Below are positions 44,371-52,743 of a stretch of DNA of 64,000 nucleotides, piece by piece. The position numbers and the translations under genes were made by a program. Numbering within the stretch: the first letter of the stretch is position 1; each line of letters begins with the position of its first letter. The stretch spans positions 1 to 64,000 of the forward strand of contig CCRI01000019.1 in assembly GCA_000985875.1 (NCBI GenBank). Reading direction: 5' to 3'. The notes beneath the pieces are model-generated. The model was not told the origin of the DNA. It did not search any database and saw only the letters and a program-made list of their open reading frames with translations. Source of the stretch: Neorhizobium galegae bv. officinalis (GTDB lineage: Bacteria; Pseudomonadota; Alphaproteobacteria; Rhizobiales; Rhizobiaceae).

Positions 44371-45541
44371 GGGCGGCATCCTCCTTGCGGTCTTCTTTTT
44401 TGACTTTCCGCTTCGCCGGCCCGGTCATGACAAGGTCGTCGCGATGGACCATGGCGGCGCGGCCGGCATAACCGAGGATCGCCTCGATCTCGCCGGACTT
44501 GCGCCCGGTGATCTGGCGGGCTTCCTCGGCATCGTAGCTCACCAGCCCGCGGGCGATCTCGCGCCCGTCGATGCCGATGATCGCGACCGTGTCGCCGCGA
44601 TGGAAATGGCCGTCGATGCGGCGCACGCCCGCCGGCAGCAGGCTCTTACCGGTGCCGAGCGCGGTTTCGGCGCCCTCGTCGACGAAAAGTTCGCCGGCCG
44701 GCTGAAGCTGGCCCGCGATCCAGGTTTTTCGCGCGGTCACGGGAGTGCCGGAGGGTGCAAACCAGGAAGAGCGGGTGCCTTGTTCGATGGCACGCAGCGG
44801 ATGATCCGTCTTACCCGATGCGATAATCATGGCGCAGCCGGCACCGGTCGCAATCTTGCCGGCATCGATCTTGGTGCGCATGCCGCCACGCGACAATTCG
44901 GATGCGGCGCCGCCGGCCATGGCTTCTATCTCCGGCGTGATCGCCGGGACGATTTCCAGGAATTTCGCGTCCGGGTCGAGATGCGGCGGGGCGGTGTAGA
45001 GGCCGTCGATGTCTGAGAGCAGAACCAGGAGATCGGCGCTGGTCATGGTGGCGACGCGGGCGGCGAGGCGATCGTTGTCGCCGTAACGGATTTCGGTCGT
45101 GGCGACCGTATCGTTCTCGTTGATGATCGGCACCGCGCCGATCTTCAAGAGCTGGTTGATCGTGGCGCGGGCATTCAGGTAACGGCGGCGCTCTTCCGTG
45201 TCGCCCAGCGTCAGCAGGATCTGGCCAGCCACGATGCCGTCGCGCGACAGACTTTCCGACCAGGCGCGGGCAAGCGCGATCTGGCCGACGGCTGCCGCCG
45301 CCTGGCTCTCTTCGAGCTTCAGCGCACCTGAGGGCAGGTCGAGCACGGTGCGGCCCATGGCGATCGCGCCGGAAGAAACGACCAGAACGTCGATGCCCCT
45401 CGCCTTCAACGCGGCGATATCGGCGCAGATGGCATCAAGCCACTGCGACTTCAGGCCCGTCTTGCGGTCGACGAGCAGCGCCGAGCCGATCTTGATGACG
45501 ATGCGGCGATGGCTGGCGAGCGGTTTACGGACAGCCGTCAT
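44363..45541 (-). CDS. proB: Glutamate 5-kinase
   Basis: First step of proline synthesis, phosphorylating glutamate. The 392-residue protein has an amino-acid-kinase domain (RIVIKIGSALLVD, VVSSGAIAMG, INENDTVATTEIRYGDND, LLSDIDGLYT) followed by a C-terminal PUA domain (about 290-370: AGELFVDEGAETAL then GVRRIDGHFHRGDTV). The last 20 residues are Lys-rich. The ATG overlaps the obgE stop codon (ATGA). Confidence 0.95.
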   Translation of the reverse strand: MTAVRKPLASHRRIVIKIGSALLVDRKTGLKSQWLDAICADIAALKARGIDVLVVSSGAIAMGRTVLDLPSGALKLEESQAAAAVGQIALARAWSESLSRDGIVAGQILLTLGDTEERRRYLNARATINQLLKIGAVPIINENDTVATTEIRYGDNDRLAARVATMTSADLLVLLSDIDGLYTAPPHLDPDAKFLEIVPAITPEIEAMAGGAASELSRGGMRTKIDAGKIATGAGCAMIIASGKTDHPLRAIEQGTRSSWFAPSGTPVTARKTWIAGQLQPAGELFVDEGAETALGTGKSLLPAGVRRIDGHFHRGDTVAIIGIDGREIARGLVSYDAEEARQITGRKSGEIEAILGYAGRAAMVHRDDLVMTGPAKRKVKKEDRKEDAAHA

Positions 45542-46599
45542 GCGTCCTCGTCCTCATCGAGATCCTGGATGGGGGTGGAGCGATCGGGCAGCGCGGTTTC
45601 GTTGACGCCGCTCGCTTCGACGATCACGTCGCGCAGGGCGCGCAGCACCTCGGTCATGCCCTTGCCGGTGACGGCGGAGATCAGGAACGGCGTCTGGCCG
45701 CAGGCCTTTTCCAGTTCCTTCGCCTTCTTCTTCAGTTCCTTGTCATCGAGCACGTCGATCTGCGACAGCGCCACGATGACCGGCTTGTCGATCAGGCCGC
45801 CGCCATAGGCCTCGAGTTCGTGTTTGACGGTCTTGTAGGCCTGGCCGACCTTTTCCTCGACGGAGGAAACCAGATGCAGGAGCACGCGGGTGCGCTCGAC
45901 ATGGCCGAGGAACCGGTCACCGATGCCGACACCCTCATGGGCGCCTTCGATCAGGCCCGGGATGTCGGCGAGCACGAATTCGCGGCCGTCGATGGTGGCG
46001 ACGCCGAGATTGGGATGCAGCGTCGTGAACGGGTAGTTGGCGATCTTCGGACGGGCGCGGGTGACGCTGGCAAGGAATGTCGACTTGCCGGCATTCGGCA
46101 TTCCGACAAGGCCGGCGTCGGCGATCAGCTTCAGCCGCAGCCAGATGGTCTTTTCCTCGCCCTCAAGGCCGGGATTGGCCCAGTTCGGCGCCTGGTTGGT
46201 CGCGCTTTTGAAATGGGTGTTGCCGAAGCCGCCATTGCCGCCCTTGGCCAACCGGAACCTCTGGCCTTCGCGGGTGAGGTCGATGATCAGCGTCTCGTTG
46301 TCTTCCTCGAAAATCTGGGTGCCGACCGGCACTTTCAACGTCACTTCGCCGCCATTGGCGCCGGTGCGGTTGCGGCCCATGCCGTGGGTGCCGGTCTGGC
46401 CCTTGAAATGCTGCTGGAAGCGGAAATCGATCAGGGTGTTGAGGCCGTTGACCGCCTCCACCCAGACGTCGCCGCCACGCCCGCCGTCACCGCCATCGGG
46501 TCCGCCGAACTCGACGAACTTTTCCCGCCGGAACGAGACCGCGCCCGCGCCGCCGTCGCCGGAGCGGATATAGACTTTTGCCTCGTCGAGAAATTTCAT
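45538..46599 (-). CDS. obgE: Obg-family GTPase
   Basis: A 353-residue ribosome-associated GTPase linked to 50S assembly, stress and cell cycle. The glycine-rich Obg fold (residues 1-158, with GGPDGGDGGRGGDVW) precedes the G domain: G1 GMPNAGKS at 166-173, G3 DIPGLIEGA from 212, and G4 as SQID. The short acidic C-terminus ends DLDEDEDA. It opens the long minus-strand run obgE-proB-proA-nadD-rsfS; obgE, proB and proA are coupled by overlaps. Confidence 0.95.
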   Translation of the reverse strand: MKFLDEAKVYIRSGDGGAGAVSFRREKFVEFGGPDGGDGGRGGDVWVEAVNGLNTLIDFRFQQHFKGQTGTHGMGRNRTGANGGEVTLKVPVGTQIFEEDNETLIIDLTREGQRFRLAKGGNGGFGNTHFKSATNQAPNWANPGLEGEEKTIWLRLKLIADAGLVGMPNAGKSTFLASVTRARPKIANYPFTTLHPNLGVATIDGREFVLADIPGLIEGAHEGVGIGDRFLGHVERTRVLLHLVSSVEEKVGQAYKTVKHELEAYGGGLIDKPVIVALSQIDVLDDKELKKKAKELEKACGQTPFLISAVTGKGMTEVLRALRDVIVEASGVNETALPDRSTPIQDLDEDEDA

Positions 46600-46713
46600 C
46601 TTGTCGCCGTCAGTCTTGTGTTAGTCGGGATGCCTGTCGCTTCAGGTCGGGCGCTCAGTGCATGTCGATAGGGGTTTCGATATCGTCGGTTGGGGCGGAG
46701 GTCAAAGAATATC

Positions 46714-47577
46714 ATGAAGTTCGTCAGCTATAACATTCAATACGGGATCGGGATGGATGGTGTGTTCGATCCCGAACGCATAGCCGCGAGTATCGAAGGG
46801 GCGGATGTGATCGCGCTTCAGGAAGTGACCCGCGGTTTCCCCAGGAACGGTCATGTGGATCTCGTCGCCCGTTTCTCGGATCTGTTTCCGGACCATTTTC
46901 ATGTCTATGGCGCACCTTGCGACCTGCTGCTCGACGTCTCGGTCGAGAATGGCCGCCGCATCGAGCGCCGCTTCCAGTTCGGCAACATGATCCTGTCGCG
47001 CTGGCCGATCCTTTCCACCCGCCATCTTCTGCTGCCCCGCAGCCGCACCGTCGAGATGCTCAACCTGCAGCGCGGAGCGCTGGAAGCGGTCATCGTCGCG
47101 CCCGGCGGGCCGCTTCGGGTCTATTCCGTCCATCTCGATCATGTCTCTCCCGATGAACGGCTCGGCCAGATCCGTTATCTCAAGGAGCGGGTGGTGAATT
47201 TCACCGCCGAGGGTGGTTCGCTCACCGGCGCCGCCGAAGAGGGGTTCCCCGATCTGCCGCTGCCGGAGGATTTCCTGCTGATGGGTGATTTCAACATGGA
47301 GCCGGAATCGACGGAATATATAGCCATGGCTGGCCAGCGGGACCGTTATTACGGCCGCATCCTGCGCGCCAACGAGCCCGTCGACGTGCTGGACCGCCTT
47401 GGGTCGGTGACGCCGGAGACCTATACCTGGGCGAAGCCGCCGGGTGACGGGCCGATAAGGATGCATCTCGATCATTGCTTCGTGAATGCCGGGCTGGTGC
47501 CGCGGTTGAAAAACGCCTGGATCGACAACGAGGCGCCTGGTTCCGACCATTTCCCGGTCTGGGTCGAGGTCGAGTGA
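46714..47577 (+). CDS. Endonuclease/exonuclease/phosphatase family hydrolase
   Basis: A 287-residue member of the DNase I-like EEP superfamily. Motifs: FVSYNIQYGIG (Asn), IALQEV (metal Glu), RVYSVHLDHVSPDERLGQI (catalytic His region), MGDFNMEPES (Asp and Asn) and GSDHFPVWVEVE (catalytic Asp-His). No signal peptide is seen. These enzymes range from DNA repair nucleases to lipid phosphatases, and the substrate cannot be told here. GCGGAGGTC lies about a dozen bases before the ATG at 46714. Confidence 0.85.
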   Translation: MKFVSYNIQYGIGMDGVFDPERIAASIEGADVIALQEVTRGFPRNGHVDLVARFSDLFPDHFHVYGAPCDLLLDVSVENGRRIERRFQFGNMILSRWPILSTRHLLLPRSRTVEMLNLQRGALEAVIVAPGGPLRVYSVHLDHVSPDERLGQIRYLKERVVNFTAEGGSLTGAAEEGFPDLPLPEDFLLMGDFNMEPESTEYIAMAGQRDRYYGRILRANEPVDVLDRLGSVTPETYTWAKPPGDGPIRMHLDHCFVNAGLVPRLKNAWIDNEAPGSDHFPVWVEVE

Positions 47578-47582
47578 GTGAC

Positions 47583-47610
47583 CCGGCGGAGTTTCCTCCG
47601 CCGGATCTTT
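47583..47610 (+). terminator. Likely terminator between converging genes
   Basis: CCGGCGGA (47583-47590) pairs with TCCGCCGG (47597-47604), followed by ATCTTTGTT. It lies five bases after the hydrolase gene's stop codon. Confidence 0.55.
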
Positions 47611-47622
47611 GTTACCTGAGCG

Positions 47623-48210
47623 TCACGGTCGGGCCGGCCGTTGGAAATCCTCGGGCAAAAGCATGGTCTCGATATGCGGGACCTGGCGGTTGCGGGACAG
47701 GCTGAAGAGCTGGTTTGCATCGACGATGGTGAAGCCGAGCTTCTTCTGGACGTTCAGCGAGGCCAGATTGTCCGCAAAGGCCCCGGAAAAGACCTGCGCT
47801 TCCGGCATCCGCCGGAAGAAACGTTCCAGCATCGAGGCCACCGCTTCGGTCATGTAACCCCGATCCCAGTAGAGCCGGTTCAGCCAATAGCCGAGACGCC
47901 ATTGACCGCGTCTCGGTTCCAGACCGACCATGCCGATATGGATGTCGTCGCCGGTGGTGATCGCCAGCGTCCAGTCCGGCAGGATGCCGGACGCATGCGG
48001 GACGAGCCAATCCAGCGCGTCCTGGCGGTCATAGGGCTGCGGCACCCGCGCCAGCATGCGGGCGACCTTGAAGTCGCCGAGCGATTCGGCAATCGCCGTC
48101 GCATCGGTGATCTTGTGCGGGCGAAGAACCAGCCTTTCCGTGGTGATGACCGGGCAGGGGCCGGGCATCGTGGCGGTCGAACTCGTCTTCTGGAGGACGG
48201 CGGCGTTCAT
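47623..48210 (-). CDS. GNAT-family N-acetyltransferase (RimJ/RimL-like), copy 2
   Basis: A 195-residue acetyl-CoA-dependent acetyltransferase. Typical of the RimJ/RimL group: ITTERLVLRPHKITDA, LGYWLNRLYWDRGYMTEAV (pyrophosphate-binding loop region) and FSGAFADNLASLNVQKKLGF. Its ATG overlaps the stop of the preceding acetyltransferase gene (ATGA), and the two resemble each other along their length, so they look like a tandem duplication. Substrate unknown. Confidence 0.85.
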   Translation of the reverse strand: MNAAVLQKTSSTATMPGPCPVITTERLVLRPHKITDATAIAESLGDFKVARMLARVPQPYDRQDALDWLVPHASGILPDWTLAITTGDDIHIGMVGLEPRRGQWRLGYWLNRLYWDRGYMTEAVASMLERFFRRMPEAQVFSGAFADNLASLNVQKKLGFTIVDANQLFSLSRNRQVPHIETMLLPEDFQRPARP

Positions 48211-48842
48211 CGCAGTTCTCCCCAGCTTCTCAAGGACATCCAGGTCTTGCGGTCGAGCCGGAACCACTCGACTGCGACCATGCCGCCAAGCGCCAGGCAA
48301 TCGATCATGCCGGTGCCCTGGAACTGGAAACCGCATTTCTGGATCACCCGCCGGGATGCGATGTTGGTCACCCGGCAGCGGGCATCGATATGGTCGATGT
48401 TGTTGCGGGTCCGGAAGGCCATGTCGATCAGGGCGTGGGCGGCTTCCGTGGCGTAACCCCTGTTCCAATAGGGTTCGCCCAGCCAATAGCCGAGTTCGAG
48501 CGTTCTCTCGTCCTGTTGCGGTTCGAGCGCGCAGCAACCGAGAAAGGCGCCGTTGTCTCCTCGCGTGATGGCGTAGACGCATTTGCCAATCTCGCCGGCC
48601 TTCGTGCGTCGCACGAAATCGGCTGCGTCCTTAGCCGTATAGGGATGCGGCATACGCGACACCATGGTCGCGATATTCGCATTGTTGGCGAGATGGGCAA
48701 GTGCGTCGATGTCTTCTTCGTGGGGCGTGCGCAGAACTAATCTCTGCGACAATAAGACGGGGCAATCGCTTCTCGACCGGTCGGGTCTTAACCGTTCCTC
48801 TGGCGGCCGGGATTGGCTCACCCTCAGTAATTCGCCTTGCAT
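48207..48842 (-). CDS. GNAT-family N-acetyltransferase (RimJ/RimL-like), copy 1
   Basis: A 211-residue acetyltransferase with LLSQRLVLRTPHEEDIDALAH, LELGYWLGEPYWNRGYATEAA and RVTNIASRRVIQKCGFQ. A 25-residue polar N-terminal extension (RPPEERLRPDRSRSDC) is not part of the domain and a later start is possible. It lies downstream of rpmA but is separated from it by a strong terminator. Acceptor substrate unknown. Confidence 0.83.
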   Translation of the reverse strand: MQGELLRVSQSRPPEERLRPDRSRSDCPVLLSQRLVLRTPHEEDIDALAHLANNANIATMVSRMPHPYTAKDAADFVRRTKAGEIGKCVYAITRGDNGAFLGCCALEPQQDERTLELGYWLGEPYWNRGYATEAAHALIDMAFRTRNNIDHIDARCRVTNIASRRVIQKCGFQFQGTGMIDCLALGGMVAVEWFRLDRKTWMSLRSWGELR

Positions 48843-48868
48843 GTTCAGTCCTCCTGTTGGGGGTAAAG

Positions 48869-48905
48869 AAAAAGGGAAGATGGTGGTGTCCCATCTTCCC
48901 TTTTT
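48869..48905 (-). terminator. Strong intrinsic terminator of rplU-rpmA
   Basis: A 15-bp stem (AAAAAGGGAAGATGG at 48869-48883 with its complement at 48891-48905) with T-runs on both strands. On the minus strand it follows rpmA by about 70 bases. Confidence 0.85.
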
Positions 48906-48974
48906 TCTGACTGAACCTTGTGAAGCGTTCAGCCGGGTCGATGTGACACCGGCTGCTTAAAACGCTTGCCGGCT

Positions 48975-49244
48975 TTATTCTGCTGCTTCGGCTTTCGGCA
49001 TTACGGACACGAACACACGACCATTGGCCTTGGTTCGGTAATTCACATTGCCTTCGGTAAGCGCAAAAATGGTGTGATCGGTGCCGATGCCGACATTGGC
49101 GCCCGGATGCCACTGCGTGCCGCGCTGACGTACGATGATGTTGCCCGGAATGACGGCTTCGCCGCCGAACTTCTTCACGCCAAGGCGCTTGGAATTCGAA
49201 TCGCGACCGTTGCGCGACGAACCGCCAGCTTTTTTATGTGCCAT
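48975..49244 (-). CDS. rpmA: 50S ribosomal protein L27
   Basis: An 89-residue ribosomal protein whose N-terminus reaches the peptidyl-transferase centre. MAHKKAGGSSRNGRDS, the IIVRQRGTQWHPG segment and GNVNYRTKANGRVFVSV identify it. Second gene of the rplU-rpmA operon, 32 bases after rplU. Confidence 0.97.
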   Translation of the reverse strand: MAHKKAGGSSRNGRDSNSKRLGVKKFGGEAVIPGNIIVRQRGTQWHPGANVGIGTDHTIFALTEGNVNYRTKANGRVFVSVMPKAEAAE

Positions 49245-49276
49245 TGGAGTTCTCCTTTAACCTTCGAAACCCGTTG

Positions 49277-49588
49277 TTAAGCCAAGATGTCCGTGATGCG
49301 GACGACCGTGTGATGCTGGCGATGACCGCGAATCCGCTTGGAATTCTGACGGCGACGCTTCTTGAAGGAAAGAACCTTCTTGCCGCGATTATGCTCGACA
49401 ACTTCGGCCTTGACCGTCGCACCCGCAACAAAGGGTGCGCCGAACTTGGCATCGGCGCCAACGCCGACAACCAGGATTTCGTTGAATTCTACAACTGAAC
49501 CAGCTTCGGCTTCCAGCTTTTCGATGGTGAGCACGTCGTTGGCTGCCACGCGGTACTGCTTACCGCCGGTCTTGATGACTGCGAACAT
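49277..49588 (-). CDS. rplU: 50S ribosomal protein L21
   Basis: A 103-residue ribosomal protein: MFAVIKTGGKQYRV, then FNEILVVG and KVLSFKKRRRQNSKRIRGHRQ with the basic RNA-binding loop. It heads the L21-L27 operon behind a near-consensus promoter and a leader of about 190 bases. Confidence 0.97.
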   Translation of the reverse strand: MFAVIKTGGKQYRVAANDVLTIEKLEAEAGSVVEFNEILVVGVGADAKFGAPFVAGATVKAEVVEHNRGKKVLSFKKRRRQNSKRIRGHRQHHTVVRITDILA

Positions 49589-49781
49589 TTTTTATCCTTT
49601 CATGTTCGTTTCCGGCTCTGCCTTCATAAAAGGCGGCCGTCTTTTTATCAGTCGGGCTCTAGCAGGGTTTCGAAAGAGGTGATCTTTCGAACTTGTCTGC
49701 CGGTGGAATTCGTGCGGCTGTTCCAACAACCCCCACACAAACAAAGAGGCATGGATACTTTTCCACGCCTGATCGCGAGCG

Positions 49782-49810
49782 GACATACGCGAGCGACAAA
49801 AAACTGTCAA
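49782..49810 (-). promoter_or_regulatory. Promoter of rplU-rpmA
   Basis: On the minus strand a consensus TTGACA (49810-49805) is 17 bases from TATGTC (49787-49782). Transcription would start near 49775. The 49589-49781 leader contains no gene that I can support. Confidence 0.65.
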
Positions 49811-49843
49811 GACGAAAGGATATAAAGACTTGATATTCGCCCC

Positions 49844-49872
49844 TTGCCAGCCCCATGTTTGCCCGCTATGAG
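49844..49872 (+). promoter_or_regulatory. Promoter of tRNA-Ser
   Basis: TTGCCA (49844-49849) and TATGAG (49867-49872) with a 17-base spacer, about 38 bases upstream of the tRNA. Confidence 0.5.
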
Positions 49873-49910
49873 AACGCCCGCGCTGACCAACGCGTCACAC
49901 GTCTTTAAGC

Positions 49911-50000
49911 GGAGAGGTGGCTGAGTGGTCGAAAGCACCGCACTCGAAATGCGGCATACGGGCAACCGTATCGTGGGTTCGAATCCCACCCTCTCCGCCA
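49911..50000 (+). tRNA. tRNA-Ser (anticodon CGA)
   Basis: A 90-base class II tRNA: acceptor arms GGAGAGG and CCTCTCC pair, followed by G and encoded CCA (49998-50000). The anticodon stem CCGCA/TGCGG holds the loop CTCGAAA, anticodon CGA, reading UCG. The long variable arm (CATACGGGCAACCGTATC) and the TTCGAATC T-loop are as expected for serine. Confidence 0.97.
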
Positions 50001-50022
50001 TGACGATCCCGGGCTGCCGGTG

Positions 50023-50856
50023 TTACAGTCGTTTAAGCAACTCCGTCTTTTTCGCCGTGAATTCGTCGTCTGAGAGTATTCCTTTGGAATGCAGACCAGC
50101 AAGTCGTTCAATCTTGCTGATAATATCGTCTGGATCGAAACCAGCCGGCGAGGAGTGAATATTTGGGCTCAGAACCGCCATCGATGGAGCAGTGACGCTC
50201 GGGCTCTGGCCTGACGGCGTTTCCTGTTCTTCGTTCGGCATCGGCATGTTGTCAGCGGCCGATACGATTTCCAGTTCCGATACGCGCACGAGCCCGTGCT
50301 GTGAGGTGAAGGTCAACGACTGGTCGCCGCTCTGCTGCTGCGAAAAACCGCCGATGCTATGGTCTTTTGTGTCGTATACCGTGATCTGCCCGTTTACATC
50401 GATGGCCAGGCGGCGGCTTGCCGGGAAGAATGCATAGCGAAGGTTATTCTGCGCGCCCGTCGATGAGGGCTGGCCGAGATGTTGAGGCCACGAACTGCTA
50501 TGCGAACTCGACTGGTAAAAGAAGCTGTTTCCGTCTCCCTGGCTCTGGGATTGATACGGCCGATCTACCTTCGGGCCGGAGAGTTCTCCAGAGCGGATAT
50601 AAGCGGCGATCTCCCCGCAAAGCAAATCCACCCGGTTCTTCAACCCATTGTTGAACATGTCACCGATCATGATCATGCCCCCGCTCGACCATTGCCCCAT
50701 GCCGCCAAGCTCGACGTGGTTGAACTGCGCCTGACTGGCATGCCCGGCGATCAAGGCCATCGCAAGGTGCTCGACCACGCCAGAGCTGAACCCGTGCCGC
50801 TGGGACAGGCCTTCGATAATATTCCGTTCCTGGATATCTCTCATCACAAGCTGCAC
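50023..50856 (-). CDS. SHOCT-domain protein of unknown function
   Basis: A 277-residue soluble protein. Residues 5-90 form a conserved helical N-terminal region with a Gly-rich stretch (VELGGMGQWSSGGMIMIGDMFNN). Residues 95-150 are Ser/Gln-rich and low in complexity, and 150-200 look like a beta domain (LRYAFFPASRRLAIDVNGQITVYD). The C-terminus is a SHOCT helix pair (DIISKIERLAGLHSKGILSDDEFTAKK), an oligomerisation or binding module often found at protein ends. The N-terminal residue could be 50856 or the Met five codons later. No functional partner is adjacent. Confidence 0.78.
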   Translation of the reverse strand: MQLVMRDIQERNIIEGLSQRHGFSSGVVEHLAMALIAGHASQAQFNHVELGGMGQWSSGGMIMIGDMFNNGLKNRVDLLCGEIAAYIRSGELSGPKVDRPYQSQSQGDGNSFFYQSSSHSSSWPQHLGQPSSTGAQNNLRYAFFPASRRLAIDVNGQITVYDTKDHSIGGFSQQQSGDQSLTFTSQHGLVRVSELEIVSAADNMPMPNEEQETPSGQSPSVTAPSMAVLSPNIHSSPAGFDPDDIISKIERLAGLHSKGILSDDEFTAKKTELLKRL

Positions 50857-50906
50857 TCGATTGGCCGGGCTTCATCTATGACATTTGCAGGGCCTTGAGG
50901 ATACCC

Positions 50907-51071
50907 ATGGAGATCGCATCGCGACTATCCGAAACCGTCGGGGGCATTGCCGCGCTTCATGAGCTTCTCGCGGCGGTGGAGGCCGGCAACCGCGCTTGCC
51001 TTTTCCGTACCACAGCGGCCGGAACTTTCGCCGTCTGGTGTCTGGTGGTTGACGGAATGTTGATCTGGTGA
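50907..51071 (+). CDS. Possible 54-residue small protein
   Basis: A short reading frame starting MEIASRLSETVGGIAALHELL, with GAGG six bases before the ATG and chromosome-like codon use. The first half would be an amphipathic helix and the end is hydrophobic (TFAVWCLVVDGMLIW). No family recognised. It would be the only gene in the 315-base gap between the SHOCT gene and the RibD-like gene. Confidence 0.3.
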   Translation: MEIASRLSETVGGIAALHELLAAVEAGNRACLFRTTAAGTFAVWCLVVDGMLIW

Positions 51072-51171
51072 AATTTTCCGCGCGTATTACAGCTACGGGA
51101 GAATGCAGCGGGCGAGGAACCTTTTGCGGGTGCCGGCATTCATCTTTTTCGGCCGGAAGACGAGGCGGGAC

Positions 51172-51999
51172 ATGCGATCAGTGAGGATGACCGAAGAGCT
51201 GTGGCAGCATCTGCTTTCGCTTCGCGAAGGATCCTTGCGCCCGGTGGCGCTCTCCGCCGATGTCGATGGTTCCGGTCTTTCGCTCTACAGCCCGATCGCG
51301 ATCCGCGGCGAGCCTCTGGTTCTGGCCCAGGTCGGCCAGTCTCTGGACGGCCGCGTCGCGACGCCGACCGGCGATGCCCAGGATGTGTCGGGCTGCGACG
51401 GGATTGCCCATCTGCACCGGTGCCGGGCGCTGGTGGATGCGGTGGTCGTCGGCGTCGGGACGGTCGTTGCCGACAATCCCAGTCTTTCGGTTCGCGCCGT
51501 CAGCGGCAAAAGCCCCGTGCGGGTCGTGGTGGATTGCAACGGCCGCATGCCGGAGCGGGCCAAGATGCTGCATGATGGGGGCACGCCCGTGCTTGTTCTG
51601 CAGGCCGACGACATTCCGCGCCGCAACGTCCGGCACACGATCATCCGGCTTCCGCGCCAGGCGGATGGGGGGCTCGCGCCAAGGGATATTCTCGAGGCGC
51701 TCGGCGAACGCGGCCTCGCCAAGGTGCTCGTCGAAGGAGGCGCAACCACCATTTCCCGCTTCGTCGATGCCCAGATGATCGACCGGATGCATATCTCGGT
51801 GGCGCCGATCATCATCGGTTCGGGTCCCGCCGGCATTCGTCTTTCACCCATCGACCGTCTGTCGGAAGCCCGCCGCCCGGAGGTTCAGGTCTACAATATC
51901 GGCACGGATATCGTGTTCGACTGCAATTTCCGCATTGGAGCGCAGCAGGTGGCCATCTCAGCGGATTGCGAAGATGTCCTGATGGCCGACCTGGCATAG
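51172..51999 (+). CDS. Stand-alone RibD C-terminal (DHFR-fold) reductase
   Basis: About 275 residues, NADPH-dependent reductase fold as in the C-terminal domain of RibD and in dihydrofolate reductase. Visible: LVLAQVGQSLDGRVATPTG, HLHRCRALVDAVVVGVGTVVADNPSLSVR, VRVVVDCNGRMPERAK and the nucleotide-binding VLVEGGATTISRF. The deaminase half of RibD is missing and no other riboflavin gene is near. GAGG six bases before the ATG at 51172 favours that start over 51103 or 51187. It converges on, and overlaps by 42 bases, the methyltransferase gene of the PTPS operon, so its job is likely within that pathway, perhaps reducing a pterin or related pyrimidine. Confidence 0.75.
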   Translation: MRSVRMTEELWQHLLSLREGSLRPVALSADVDGSGLSLYSPIAIRGEPLVLAQVGQSLDGRVATPTGDAQDVSGCDGIAHLHRCRALVDAVVVGVGTVVADNPSLSVRAVSGKSPVRVVVDCNGRMPERAKMLHDGGTPVLVLQADDIPRRNVRHTIIRLPRQADGGLAPRDILEALGERGLAKVLVEGGATTISRFVDAQMIDRMHISVAPIIIGSGPAGIRLSPIDRLSEARRPEVQVYNIGTDIVFDCNFRIGAQQVAISADCEDVLMADLA

Positions 52000-52743
52000 G
52001 CTGCCTTCGCGGTCGATCATTTTCCGCCGGAAATCGGCCCAGTCGCGGATTTCGTTTTCGTCGAGCTGGCCGTATTCATGGATCGCGCGCACCACGCCGT
52101 CAAGGAACAGACGCTGCAGGTCCCGATGGTCGGCAGCCATCGTCCATGGGCTTTCGGCGGTCCTCACCGTGTAGCCGTTCTCCCTGAGGCTACCGGCCAG
52201 CGTCTCCCAGGCCCGCGGCCCCAGCGAAAATCCAAAACCCTTGTCGCTCAGCTGGTGGGCGTTGAAACTCGCAAGCACCGCCTCGTCCAGCGGATGCGAC
52301 TTCGACCAGCGTATCCGGCCGTCATAGTTGAGCGCCGCGTAGAGACTGGCGCCCCTCTGCGCGACATGGGCGACGAAACGGCGAATGAACTGCTCCGAAC
52401 AAAGATCGAAGAGCGCAGATGCGGTCACGAGGTTGACATCGGTGAGCGGCAGCTCTCCAATCTCATTGAGATCCCCCTGGATGAGTTCGACAGCATCCCC
52501 ATGCAGGCGCCGGGCTTCGTCCAGCAGCCGTTGGTCGTGGTCGAAAAGCCGAAAGTGAGCCGGCTTTCGAAGCCTCGGGGAAATGGCGCGGAAGGTCGAG
52601 CCGGTGCCACAGCCGATATCAAGGATGGTTGGGGCGGAGGCGCTTTCGAGGGATTGTATAGCCGCTCCCAGCAAGTCCGCGTCCCGTGCGCGAAGATCCA
52701 CGGGCTCGCGCAGCGCCAGCCAGTCCCTGTCGAAGCCGCTCAT
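51958..52743 (-). CDS. Class I SAM-dependent methyltransferase in the PTPS cluster
   Basis: A 261-residue Rossmann-fold methyltransferase with SAM motif I ILDIGCGTGSTF, then LFDHDQRLLDEA and LIQGDLNEI as the adenosine-binding acidic residues. The second half contains LYAALNYDGRIRW and ALDFGF-like segments of no known specificity. The ATG at 52743 overlaps the glycosyltransferase stop (ATGA), so a longer start at 52761 is less likely. Last gene of the four-gene minus-strand operon. Acceptor unknown. Confidence 0.82.
   Translation of the reverse strand: MSGFDRDWLALREPVDLRARDADLLGAAIQSLESASAPTILDIGCGTGSTFRAISPRLRKPAHFRLFDHDQRLLDEARRLHGDAVELIQGDLNEIGELPLTDVNLVTASALFDLCSEQFIRRFVAHVAQRGASLYAALNYDGRIRWSKSHPLDEAVLASFNAHQLSDKGFGFSLGPRAWETLAGSLRENGYTVRTAESPWTMAADHRDLQRLFLDGVVRAIHEYGQLDENEIRDWADFRRKMIDREGSLCQVGHQDIFAIR

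Noticed and set aside
49911..50100. tRNA-Ser as an integration site for a mobile element
   Set aside because: No second copy of the tRNA 3' end, integrase or composition shift follows it.
50957..51139. A 60-codon minus-strand frame in the gap after the SHOCT gene
   Set aside because: It has no ribosome site and is antisense to the better supported small plus-strand frame at 50907-51071.
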